Assembly (NCBI GenBank): GCA_964485855.1
Contig: CAZAKI010000045.1
Location: 1-13,881 of the forward strand
DNA: 13,881 nucleotides
DNA from: UBA993 sp964485855
GTDB lineage: Bacteria > Bacillota > Dethiobacteria > DTU022
Direction of reading: 5' to 3'
In this document: in pieces, positions 1 through 6,925 of the stretch
How positions within the stretch are numbered: position 1 is the stretch's first letter
Layout: each line of letters starts with the position of its first letter
Position numbers and translations under genes: made by a program
The notes under the pieces: generated by a model
What the model was told of the DNA's origin: nothing
What the model saw: the letters and a program-made list of their open reading frames with translations, nothing else
Databases searched by the model: none

Positions 1-628
1 TGATGATCTTGTTTACACCTTCTCCGGCATTTTCTGCATAAGCATCGGCGCCGATTTTTTCAGCCCAGCGCACAGTGACCGGAGCACCACCAACAATTGT
101 TTTATATTTGCCTTTCAGTCCTTCTTTGACCAGCGTGTTTTCCAACTCCTGTTGCTTAACCATCGTAGTAGTTAAGAGGGCACTGGTCCCAATGACATCT
201 GCTTTAAATTCTTCCGCCTTGGCAACAATATCTAGGACCGGAACATCGCGACCGAGATCCAAGACATCAAAACCATTCGCTACCAGTAGGGAAACCACAA
301 TCGCCTTACCAATATCGTGGATATCTCCTTCTACCGTGGCAATCAGCACCTTACCCTTATCTTTTTCTGCTCCACCGGCAATCGCTGCATTTAGGAGCTC
401 GGTGGCATTTTTTACAGCCTCGGCAGCCTGGATCAGCTCAGGTAAAAAGAGTTCGCCACATTCAAAAAGGTCACCAACCTGCTTAATGCCAACCACATAG
501 CCGTTGTTGATCACTTCAAGCGGATCCATCTTGGCGTCCAGTGCCTCTTTCGCCAACTGTTCTGCTTCAGCTTCGTTGCCGCTGACAATCGATTCTACTA
601 TCTTGTCTAAGAATTCCTGGTTTACCAT
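1..628 (-). CDS. Methylamine corrinoid protein (MttC/MtbC-like), 3' end cut by window edge
   Basis: This protein carries the methyl group from the methylamine methyltransferases on a cobalamin cofactor, for onward transfer to a methyl-accepting pathway in the cytoplasm. The frame is open from ATG at 628 to the window edge, giving 209 residues, and probably lacks only a few C-terminal residues. The N-terminal helical cap (about residues 1-85) contains the typical GDLFECGELFLPEL stretch. It is followed by a Rossmann-type B12 domain with the base-off motif GDIHDIGK at 101-108, where His104 is the lower cobalt ligand. A GGAG ribosome binding site precedes the ATG. The start lies 19 bases after the mtbB stop, so it is the third gene of an operon with mttB and mtbB. 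The sequence does not tell whether it partners the trimethylamine or the dimethylamine enzyme; it could serve both. Confidence 0.92.
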   Translation of the reverse strand, partial: MVNQEFLDKIVESIVSGNEAEAEQLAKEALDAKMDPLEVINNGYVVGIKQVGDLFECGELFLPELIQAAEAVKNATELLNAAIAGGAEKDKGKVLIATVEGDIHDIGKAIVVSLLVANGFDVLDLGRDVPVLDIVAKAEEFKADVIGTSALLTTTMVKQQELENTLVKEGLKGKYKTIVGGAPVTVRWAEKIGADAYAENAGEGVNKII

Positions 629-647
629 TTTTCCACTCCCTTCATTG

Positions 648-2027
648 TTACTTTGTTTTTCTTAAGAAACGCTCCACTGAATTAATTTCTAAATCAAGCA
701 ATTTAGCAATCCGGAACTTGGCTTCAATACCCCGTGATTGTTCGCCCATGCCGCCATAAACATTGGCGATATCTAAATCCTGCCGCACTTCGTTCATGAT
801 TACTTCGTCGGCCAGATCCGAAACTGCCACTTTTAGTTTTCCAGCCACATATTCCTTGGCTTCGTTCAGGCGCATCTTCTTCGACATTTGCATCCGGGCC
901 ACCAGATCTCCGGCAGTCCGTATTCCGCCCATGCCTGAAGCATGCATATGGGTCAAAGCCATTCCAGCAGGGTCACCGTAACCTACCTATAAGCCGTCAA
1001 GTTTGCCGACTTCAGCCATCGCCGTTGAAGCCCTGGAAACACAGTCAATCGGCGGGGTCATTACTAATGGCACTCCCCCAACACCCATACCAACGTTAGC
1101 ATGAACCGGGATGTTGGCCGCTTCTACGCAAGCCTTACAGAAGGTAACAGCCCGGCCAAGGTTCCAGGGAAAAGTCCGGCTGCTGTTGGTATTGACCACC
1201 GCTCCGAAAATACTGGCTCCGGCTTTTTCAGCCAGCTTTACCTGCTTATGCGGATAGAGACCGGCCAGGCGGACCCCGTCATATTCAAGCTGGCCGTGAA
1301 AACCGAGTACAAATTCACCGGCCATGCCGATTTCAATCGCCATATTAGGATACTTGGCCCGCAGCTGCTCACAGGCCAGAAGAGTCGCCTGAAACTCGGC
1401 ATCACCGGCCGCTGCCGTAGTGTCAAAATCGATACCGTCTGCACCGGCTTCATATACCCCACTGGATACAAAAACCATATCTTTTACCGCGTACTCAACC
1501 GCCTCTTCCTGGGCTGCCCTCGCTTCAGCAATTTTTCCGGCCGGCAATAGTTCGGCCGCATTGGGGCATGGTCCGTCAGGTTGTGTGTAAAGTGGAAGAT
1601 TTGGCATTGCCCCGTAGAAAAGCGGTGCAGTGGTTACTAAAGATGTTTCCGCAACCGCATACTGCTCCTCGGGCACAATCATTTTAATTGGTTTAAAGCT
1701 GTAATGAACATAAGCCAGTTCCAGTGTGTCGGCAGCAAAAGCCCTTTCGTAGATCTGCATAATCTGGGGCATACCAATGGGGATCCCCAGGCGGGTAATT
1801 TTTAGGGTTCCCGAATCATAACTTAAAATCAACTCGTTGCCATGCTGAACACTGACAAATTTTTGCGGACGGCAGCAAATGTCAACAATGTAGTCAATTT
1901 CGTCTGCCGAAAGCGGATCGATTTTGCCTCTTTTAACGGCATCCTGTACTCCTGCTTCGACGTCGGCCTTGACTTCTTCCTTGCTCATGTTAACAAAGGA
2001 TCCGTCGCCCATTCTGGTAATAACCAA
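648..2027 (-). CDS. mtbB: Dimethylamine methyltransferase MtbB, pyrrolysine-containing (amber read-through)
   Basis: MtbB moves a methyl group from dimethylamine to a cognate corrinoid protein. The frame runs from a TTG at 2027 through one in-frame TAG (987-989) to TAA at 648-650. This gives 459 residues with the amber codon as residue 347, close to the family length of about 467. Both sides of the TAG belong to the same protein: upstream ends EVGKLDGL and downstream begins VGYGDPAGMALTHMHASG in the same frame. The TTG start is supported by GAGGTG about seven bases upstream and because it keeps the family's N-terminal RMGDG motif at residues 5-9. The gene begins 23 bases after mttB. Annotation software without pyrrolysine support would split it into a 346-residue and a 104-residue fragment. 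A premature-stop pseudogene is unlikely because mttB carries the same feature at its own expected site. Confidence 0.95.
987..989 (-). other. In-frame amber codon read as pyrrolysine in mtbB
   Basis: TAG on the minus strand within the continuous frame Gly-Leu-TAG-Val-Gly-Tyr-Gly-Asp-Pro. In methanogen MtbB the pyrrolysine sits in the active site in the same context, at about three quarters of the protein. Read-through needs PylS and tRNA-Pyl, which are not in this window. Confidence 0.92.
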
Positions 2028-2050
2028 TATTTACACCTCGCTTTCTAAAT

Positions 2051-3541
2051 TTATTCCTTGCTTAATTTAACCGAAAAGTGATCTTCTGCCTCATTGACAA
2101 TATCGCGCATCTTGGCGACAACATCTCCGGGCAGGGGCTTAATTTTAAAGTTATTGTAAATATCCAAAGCTTCTTCATAAGCCCTTTCAGTTAAATCCTT
2201 ACTGCCATCTTTTTCCCAACGATCACGTGTGCCTCTATAGATTAATTTATTTTTGGAAGCCAAGTCTCTAAAGCGACTGAATGTATGCTCGTGGCTTACG
2301 TATTCTCCAGCGGCACCTACCGCCTGGATTACTTCCAAAGCCAGAGTATCGCGATCCACTTTAATCCCGGCAACCACTTCTTTGATCATCCTGGCAATCT
2401 CATTAGTGATCACCAACTGGGCATAATCAAAGGTGATGCCCTGAGCCAGCATCCCCAAACCGTAAATCATATTTATTCCGGCCAGAGCGGGAACCAATGC
2501 GGTTAAGGTCGCTTCGTGTGCTGCCTGGGCATCGGGTAAATAGCTGTCAGCCTAACCACCGGCAGCCCAGCTCGGCAGCTGATAAAACTGAGCCATCTTG
2601 GCGGTCGCCGCACTAACCAGGGCCAGTTGAGGTGCACCGACCGGAGAAGTAGTAGTCCTCAGATCAAAGCTTAGAGAAGAGGTCCCATAAATGCAAGGAT
2701 GACCTTTTCGCACCAGTTGAGCCAACACGATCGCGGAAAGCAGTTCGGCGTTCTGAATAACCATGGCTCCGGCCAGGGTTACCGGCGCTGTCGCACCGGC
2801 CATAAACATATCGACCAGCGAACAGGGAGCCCCTCCTTTTGCTGCTTCAATGATTACTCCGGTAGTATCGGGGTTCAAGATCAGCGGACTGTTTGGGCAG
2901 GTGTTTGCGCTGTAGATCGGCCTTGCCCTGAAATTTTCTTCTCCCCCGCAAACAGTATAAGCCAGTTCAATTATTTTCCGACAGCGGTAAGCATCACCTG
3001 ATCCAATAATTGAGTGCTTGGTAGTGTTATTAAATACCGCTTCTGCATTGTGGATCTGCTGAACCTGGCTGGGCACATCATTAGCCCCGACCGGTCTTTC
3101 TAAAAAATCGACCTGATCCATTGCCGTACACATGCGGGTAACATTGGCAACGTCTTTTTTGGTTGTACGATGCCTTTCCCGGGTAACCGGATCGACCACT
3201 TCCACCCCTTCGCCAAAATTGGTAAAGGCAATAGTACTACCTGCCTTAAGCCAAAAATCTTCTTCCGGATCAATACCGGCCATCAGAAAATTAGATGGCG
3301 TAGATCGAATGGCATCTTCAACAACATGAGCTGGGATCTTGACGATATTATTCTGGCGATCCACAATACAACCCCCGCCATCGAAGTAATCCTGCGCATC
3401 TTTGGCTAAAACCCTGATTCCCGTTTCTTTCAAAACGAGGAGCGTCGCATGGTGAATCTCAAGCAACTCGTCATCACTGAAAAGGTTTAGCGACATCCCT
3501 TCCAGGACCTTAAAACCTGCACGCATGCCTTCTTTCATCAT
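2051..3541 (-). CDS. mttB: Trimethylamine methyltransferase MttB, pyrrolysine-containing (amber read-through)
   Basis: MttB demethylates trimethylamine and passes the methyl group to a corrinoid protein. From ATG at 3541 the frame continues through a single TAG (2552-2554) to TAA at 2051-2053. It encodes 496 residues with the amber codon as residue 330; methanogen MttB has about 495 residues with pyrrolysine near 334. The sequence around it reads LPSWAAGG-TAG-ADSYLPDAQAAHEAT, the MttB active-site context. This separates it from non-pyrrolysine MttB homologues such as the glycine betaine enzyme MtgB, which lack the amber codon. The start has AAGGA about seven bases upstream; the next codon is also ATG (3538) and could serve instead. 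A longer frame to 3655 is open but crosses the promoter element. It is the first gene of the mttB-mtbB-corrinoid operon and is divergent from the regulator. Confidence 0.95.
2552..2554 (-). other. In-frame amber codon read as pyrrolysine in mttB
   Basis: TAG on the minus strand in the frame Gly-Gly-TAG-Ala-Asp-Ser, matching the Gly/Cys-Pyl-Thr/Ala-Asp context of trimethylamine methyltransferases. The frame stays open for 166 residues after it with clear MttB sequence. Confidence 0.92.
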
Positions 3542-3591
3542 TGCACCTTCCTTTCTATTCAAATTTATTGGTGCTGGAAAATAACAACCTA

Positions 3592-3675
3592 TTATTTCAA
3601 TTATATAGACTATCTTAATTGCTACAATTGTCACACTGTACACAAGTATAACCACATATTAGACATAGTGTAAAG
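3592..3675 (-). promoter_or_regulatory. 84-bp regulon element, copy 1, promoter region of mttB
   Basis: This is the first of three ungapped copies of the same 84-bp element (others at 9984-10067 plus and 13416-13499 minus). Reading toward mttB it contains ACACTATGTC, an inverted repeat TACA-N10-TGTA at 3623-3640, a -35-like TTGTAG at 3622-3627, a 16-bp spacer and a perfect TATAAT at 3600-3605. By hand count it matches copy 2 at 66 and copy 3 at 64 of 84 positions. The predicted transcript start near 3593 leaves a leader of about 50 nt before mttB. The inverted repeat over the -35 suggests a dimeric regulator binding there (inference). No sigma54 -24/-12 pair with correct spacing was found. 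Confidence 0.75.
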
Positions 3676-3771
3676 ACAGGCAGCTTAAAATCATTTTGCA
3701 GGATTTAGCGCTATTAAGGTGAATCATGATCAAAGCGCAATAATATTTGCACCAGAGGGGAGATAGTGGTA

Positions 3772-5271
3772 ATGTCCCATAATGCTGCCAGTCAACCAGT
3801 TATAGACATTGCTCAAAAGGAAAAGCTGCTCACTGAAACACTAAATACCTTAATCGATGGAATCCATATTATTGACCAAAAAGGAATAACTGTTTTTTAT
3901 TCTGCCGGCCTGGAAAAAATCGAACATAATTTAGCAGAAGACGTGATCGGAAAACATATTTCCGAAACCTATCGTCTTGACGAAGAGAGCAGTATTTTGC
4001 TGCAGGTCTTAAAAACAGGGAAACCGGTAAAAAACCATAGGACAACCTACTTCGCACGTAAAGGTAACGAAATCAGCATAATAACAAACACCTTCCCTCT
4101 CTTTAATGGTCAGCAGATCATCGGGGCTGTCTCCATTAACAGCAATATTACCAGCAATAAGCAGCTGGTCGATACGGTAATTGATCTGCAAAGACAGCTC
4201 TATTCCAATCTGACAAAAAATGGCACTCGCTATACTTTTGCTGATATCATCGGTAATAGCGCAGCGATCAAGAATGCAATCCAGCTGGCCAAGCGCATTG
4301 CAACCACCGTATCCCCGGTCCTGATATACGGTGAAACCGGTACTGGAAAAGAGCTTTTTGCCCAGAGTATCCACAACCACAGTAACAGGGCAAACGGACC
4401 CTTTGTCGCAGTAAACTGTGCTGCAATTCCCGCAACCCTGCTTGAAAGCGTGCTTTTCGGTACGGTAAAAGGCGCATTTACAGGCGCAGAAGACAAAACA
4501 GGGTTGTTTGAAGAAGCAGATCAGGGCACCCTGTTTCTTGATGAAATCAGCTCCATGGATATCTCCCTGCAAAGTAAACTGCTGCGGGTGCTTGAGTCTA
4601 AAACGATTCGTCGCCTGGGCGGGAAAAAAGATCTGATCATCAATCCGCGGATCATTAGTGCAATCAATCTTGATCCACAGGAAACTATAAAAAAGAACCT
4701 GCTTCGCAACGACCTCTACTTTCGATTGGCAGTTGTAACTTTGAACATCGTCCCGCTACGGGAAAGGATCGCTGATGTTATACCGTTAACAAACTATTTC
4801 ATTCAAGCTACTAGACGGATCATGAATAAAAAAGTTGAAAATGCTGCCGGCAAGGTTATCTCTCTGTTCCAAAAGCACAACTGGCCAGGCAACGTGCGGG
4901 AGTTACAGCATGCTGTTGAGCATGCGATGAATTACGTCGAAGATGATGCATTAACAATTGAACTCAAAGATCTGCCCCTACATCTACTGCAAAGGTACAG
5001 GACTGACCATTACCTTGGTGAGCTTGCTCCGGATATTACCGAAGCCGTCGACACAAAAAATGGCCAAACCTCTTTGAAAAGTAGATTACAGCAGCTAGAA
5101 ATAAAAATTGTTGAAGCCGCTTTGGATCAGCATCGTTGGAACATAACAAGGACCGCTCAAGCTTTAGGCATGTCCCGCCAAAATCTACAACAAAGGATAA
5201 AAAGATTGAAAATCAAATTTAATTACGAAGGTAGAGCTAATAATGGACAACCTAGACCAAAGAATCTGTGA
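3772..5271 (+). CDS. PAS / AAA+ / Fis-type transcriptional activator
   Basis: This is a sigma54-type bacterial enhancer-binding protein of 499 residues. It has an N-terminal PAS sensor (about residues 12-125), a AAA+ domain (about 156-395) and a C-terminal Fis-type helix-turn-helix (about 455-480, with TAQALGMSRQNLQQRIKRL). Walker A GETGTGKE lies at 187-194, the GAFTGA loop for sigma54 contact at 234-239, Walker B FLDE at 255-258 and WPGNVREL at 371-378. The ATG at 3772 was chosen because GGGGAG lies nine bases upstream; an in-frame GTG at 3766 is too close to that site. There is no response-regulator receiver domain, so the signal is probably a small ligand sensed by the PAS domain. Its divergent position next to mttB suggests control of methylamine genes, but no classical sigma54 promoter is visible there. 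The target remains an inference. Confidence 0.93.
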   Translation: MSHNAASQPVIDIAQKEKLLTETLNTLIDGIHIIDQKGITVFYSAGLEKIEHNLAEDVIGKHISETYRLDEESSILLQVLKTGKPVKNHRTTYFARKGNEISIITNTFPLFNGQQIIGAVSINSNITSNKQLVDTVIDLQRQLYSNLTKNGTRYTFADIIGNSAAIKNAIQLAKRIATTVSPVLIYGETGTGKELFAQSIHNHSNRANGPFVAVNCAAIPATLLESVLFGTVKGAFTGAEDKTGLFEEADQGTLFLDEISSMDISLQSKLLRVLESKTIRRLGGKKDLIINPRIISAINLDPQETIKKNLLRNDLYFRLAVVTLNIVPLRERIADVIPLTNYFIQATRRIMNKKVENAAGKVISLFQKHNWPGNVRELQHAVEHAMNYVEDDALTIELKDLPLHLLQRYRTDHYLGELAPDITEAVDTKNGQTSLKSRLQQLEIKIVEAALDQHRWNITRTAQALGMSRQNLQQRIKRLKIKFNYEGRANNGQPRPKNL

Positions 5272-5416
5272 AGTAAAGAATAAAATTGAAGACGTCAAGA
5301 AGCGCTGGCCTTTTCATTCAGCCAAACCGGCTATGTTCAGGGAACTTGAGGATCTGGAAATTGAACTGGAAACGCTGAAGCAAAAGAAGAAAAAACAAGA
5401 TTCCGGGGCCAGGTAG
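5243..5416 (+). CDS. Small charged coiled-coil protein, 57 aa, function unknown
   Basis: ATG at 5243 to TAG at 5414-5416 gives 57 residues rich in Lys and Glu. The ends look helical, around a central stretch RWPFHSAKPAMFRELEDLE. The second half (FRELEDLEIELETLKQK) has heptad-like leucine spacing typical of a short coiled coil. The start overlaps the last 29 bases of the regulator gene in another frame, which suggests translational coupling. Only a weak GAAGG lies upstream. I believe similar small proteins with a HS-x-K/P-PAM core occur in Clostridia, but I cannot assign a function. The codon pattern and low-complexity-free sequence favour a real gene. The TAG stop matters in a pyrrolysine organism; read-through would reach another TAG within eight codons. 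Confidence 0.6.
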   Translation: MDNLDQRICEVKNKIEDVKKRWPFHSAKPAMFRELEDLEIELETLKQKKKKQDSGAR

Positions 5417-5426
5417 GGACGGATCA

Positions 5427-5460
5427 GCATCATCTAGTTATAAAGCTAACTCGATGATGC
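5427..5460. terminator. Hairpin between convergent genes, possible bidirectional terminator
   Basis: GCATCATC at 5427-5434 pairs with GATGATGC at 5453-5460, and AGTTA at 5436-5440 pairs with TAACT at 5447-5451 around a six-base loop. It lies just after the 57-residue gene and overlaps the last codons of the convergent methyltransferase gene. No T tract follows on either strand, so it is not a textbook intrinsic terminator. Confidence 0.5.
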
Positions 5461-6085
5461 GGCCGCTGATCTGAAGCGATTGGAAGCCAAGATTTTCTTT
5501 AATCCAGCTTAATGAATCCCGGTGGTAGAAAAAGACATGGGTCGGATCATTTTTATAATGCCAGTTTTCAAAATCCAAATGCCCGGTAACAATCTTGGTC
5601 ATGCAAAACAGTTTCCCTCCGGGTTTCAACAGCTTGCGCAGCCTCTTAAATTCACTAAAGGGTTGATAAAAATGTTCAATCACCTCAATGGCCATGATAA
5701 AATCATAACCGGTTTCTAGCAGAGAGGGATCTTTGTAGTAATAAGGATCGTAAAGCTTAATCGTGTAACCGGCTTCGCTTAAAAGGGTTGCAGCGACCGG
5801 GCCGGAACCGGCACCATAATCCAAGCCGCGTGCTTCAGGCCCAAAAGCGGTTTTAACCCTTTCGACCAGGGGACTGACAAACCGGCGGTAACCGGGATCA
5901 TTAGGATCGTTGTTATGCTGATCATAGCGTTCTTTTTCGGCTTCGGCTGACAGGTAATAACGCGAATCCATGAATACTGCCCGGCAGTTTAGACACCGAT
6001 AGTAAAGCAAGCCCCGGAAAGTGGAAAAGGTTTCAGCCCTGCCAGGACAGAGGGGGCATTTATCTTGATGCGACAACCTTATCAC
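5438..6085 (-). CDS. Zinc-ribbon class I SAM-dependent methyltransferase
   Basis: A 215-residue protein with an N-terminal zinc-ribbon-like pair CPLC (10-13) and CLNC (31-34), followed by a class I methyltransferase fold. SAM motif I is GLDYGAGSG at 87-95, the acidic ribose-contact region is LYDPYY at 111-116, and EVIEHF at 134-139 and LKPGG at 153-157 are the later motifs. The GTG start at 6085 has AGGAAGG just upstream. Such proteins belong to the methyltransferase-23 type group and act on varied small molecules or glycans; the substrate here cannot be told. It converges with the regulator and 57-residue genes and shows no sequence link to the corrinoid-dependent methyl transfer genes. It is probably an independent housekeeping or secondary-metabolism gene. 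Confidence 0.88.
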   Translation of the reverse strand: MIRLSHQDKCPLCPGRAETFSTFRGLLYYRCLNCRAVFMDSRYYLSAEAEKERYDQHNNDPNDPGYRRFVSPLVERVKTAFGPEARGLDYGAGSGPVAATLLSEAGYTIKLYDPYYYKDPSLLETGYDFIMAIEVIEHFYQPFSEFKRLRKLLKPGGKLFCMTKIVTGHLDFENWHYKNDPTHVFFYHRDSLSWIKENLGFQSLQISGRIIELAL

Positions 6086-6160
6086 CTGCCTTCCTGACTT
6101 AATTATCTTACTATAAAAATTTGTTTTTTTCCCGGCATGTGAAAAATTTATCAGTTAATC

Positions 6161-6189
6161 TTGACAGCTGTGACTGGCTGACATAAAAT
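6161..6189 (+). promoter_or_regulatory. Sigma70-type promoter of the mop-tup unit
   Basis: A perfect TTGACA at 6161-6166 is followed by a 17-bp spacer and TAAAAT at 6184-6189. Transcription would start near 6196, directly before the first Moco/Tuco-like leader. Confidence 0.85.
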
Positions 6190-6210
6190 GAAAAAGACAT
6201 ATATAAGCAT

Positions 6211-6331
6211 CGCCTTCGATCCACTGATTCTAAAGTGACTGAGTCACCATGAATAGTGGACGATAGGGTTCAACTGGAAACGGCTGTGCCTCCCAATGCG
6301 GAAAGAAGGTCTGGTTATAACGCACAGGCAT
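6211..6331 (+). promoter_or_regulatory. Moco/Tuco-like riboswitch, copy 1, leader of mop
   Basis: A leader RNA of about 100 nt that recurs at 6604-6705. Shared blocks include CTTCGATCCACT, TCTAAAGTGA, GTGGACGATAGGGT, ACTGGAAAC and CCTCCCAATGCGGAAAGAAG. CCACT at 6221-6225 can pair with AGTGG at 6255-6259. Its position before a Mop gene and tungstate uptake genes, together with the CCTCCC and GGAAAG-AAGG blocks, fits the molybdenum/tungsten cofactor RNA family, which controls such genes. GGTTAT at 6313-6318 can pair with ATAACC at 6330-6335. This is mutually exclusive with the terminator stem that uses the same AACC, so it offers an antiterminator. The family name comes from recall and context, not from a covariance search. 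Confidence 0.7.
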
Positions 6332-6370
6332 AACCGTATTCCGCATGGGGAAATACGGTTTTTATTTTAT
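6332..6370 (+). terminator. Riboswitch-controlled intrinsic terminator before mop
   Basis: AACCGTATT at 6332-6340 pairs perfectly with AATACGGTT at 6352-6360 and is followed by TTTATTTTAT. The 5' half overlaps the alternative ATAACC pairing at 6330-6335, giving a clear on/off switch for mop. Confidence 0.8.
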
Positions 6371-6387
6371 TGAGGGGAGGTGAAAAG

Positions 6388-6591
6388 ATGCAGCTTTCGG
6401 CAAGAAACCAGTTAAAGGGAATGATCAGGGAAGTAAAAGAAGGTCCGGTGTCAACAGAAGTAATAATTGATATCAATGGTGTAAGTATTGTGTCGAGCAT
6501 CACTACCGGCTCTGCGAAAACCATGAATTTGAAACCCGGTGATGAAGCTTATGCCGTGATCAAGGCAAGTTCCGTGATGGTGGCAAAGTAA
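6388..6591 (+). CDS. Mop-domain molybdate/tungstate-binding protein (molbindin)
   Basis: A 67-residue single Mop/TOBE domain, the usual size for a molbindin, which stores or buffers molybdate or tungstate oxyanions as a homo-oligomer in the cytoplasm. The signature runs from SARNQLKGMI near the N terminus to LKPGDEAYAVIKASSVMVA at the C terminus. ATG at 6388 was chosen because GGAGGTG lies eight bases upstream; a TTG at 6370 in the same frame would overlap the terminator T tract. The gene is sandwiched between two copies of the same leader RNA and precedes tupABC, so it probably responds to the cell's tungsten or molybdenum cofactor status. Confidence 0.93.
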   Translation: MQLSARNQLKGMIREVKEGPVSTEVIIDINGVSIVSSITTGSAKTMNLKPGDEAYAVIKASSVMVAK

Positions 6592-6603
6592 CAAAAAAAT
6601 TAT

Positions 6604-6726
6604 TACCTTCGATCCACTTGGTCTAAAGTGAGCAAGAAACACCATGATGGGTGGACGATAGGGTGCAGCTGGAAACAACTGCGCCTCCCAATGCGGAAAG
6701 AAGGTTTGACCATGATAGAAGGCATA
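6604..6726 (+). promoter_or_regulatory. Moco/Tuco-like riboswitch, copy 2, between mop and tupA
   Basis: Second copy of the 6211-6331 leader RNA, starting about 14 bases after the mop stop. It keeps the same blocks, including GATCCACTT, GTCTAAAGTGA, GGTGGACGATAGGGTG and GCCTCCCAATGCGGAAAG. GGTGCAG at 6662-6668 pairs with CTGCGCC at 6679-6685 around the GGAAAC-containing loop. Copy 1 has a weaker form of this stem, so base changes appear partly compensated. There is no room for a promoter of its own between the mop stop and this copy. It should therefore be transcribed from the upstream promoter and control tupABC separately from mop. Confidence 0.7.
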
Positions 6727-6727
6727 G

Positions 6728-6767
6728 ACGCATTTCCCATGGGAGGGATAATGCGTTATTTATAATC
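6728..6767 (+). terminator. Terminator-like hairpin after riboswitch copy 2
   Basis: ACGCATT at 6728-6734 pairs with AATGCGT at 6750-6756, enclosing the small palindrome TCCCATGGGA, and is followed by TATTTATAAT. It occupies the same place relative to its aptamer as the copy 1 terminator. The remaining leader to tupA (6768-6925) holds no clear gene or promoter. Confidence 0.6.
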
Positions 6768-6925
6768 CCGGTTAACCATGGTTTCGAACCTGAGTAATGC
6801 TGATAATCAAGCCGCGTTTTTAAGGGTTGATCAATCAGTTAGAAAAAGTCTACCGGGGACTCTGGAGTATTATTAAAGGCAGAACAGACAGCACAATTAA
6901 TAAAAAACTGGAGGATTAACAAACA

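Noticed and set aside
648..962. Separate 104-residue gene starting at an ATG after the mtbB amber codon
   Set aside because: It is the C-terminal part of MtbB; the frame is continuous through the TAG and the ATG has no ribosome binding site.
1101..1550. 149-residue open frame on the plus strand opposite mtbB
   Set aside because: It is a shadow of the mtbB coding frame and resembles no known protein.
2051..2497. Separate 148-residue gene after the mttB amber codon
   Set aside because: It is the C-terminal part of MttB in the same frame, with conserved sequence reaching up to the TAG.
4009..4572. 187-residue open frame on the minus strand inside the regulator
   Set aside because: It lies fully antisense to conserved AAA+ motifs, has Cys-rich unnatural composition and no ribosome binding site.
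6778..6876. 32-residue open frame between riboswitch copy 2 and tupA
   Set aside because: No ribosome binding site and no recognisable sequence; it is in the tupA leader.
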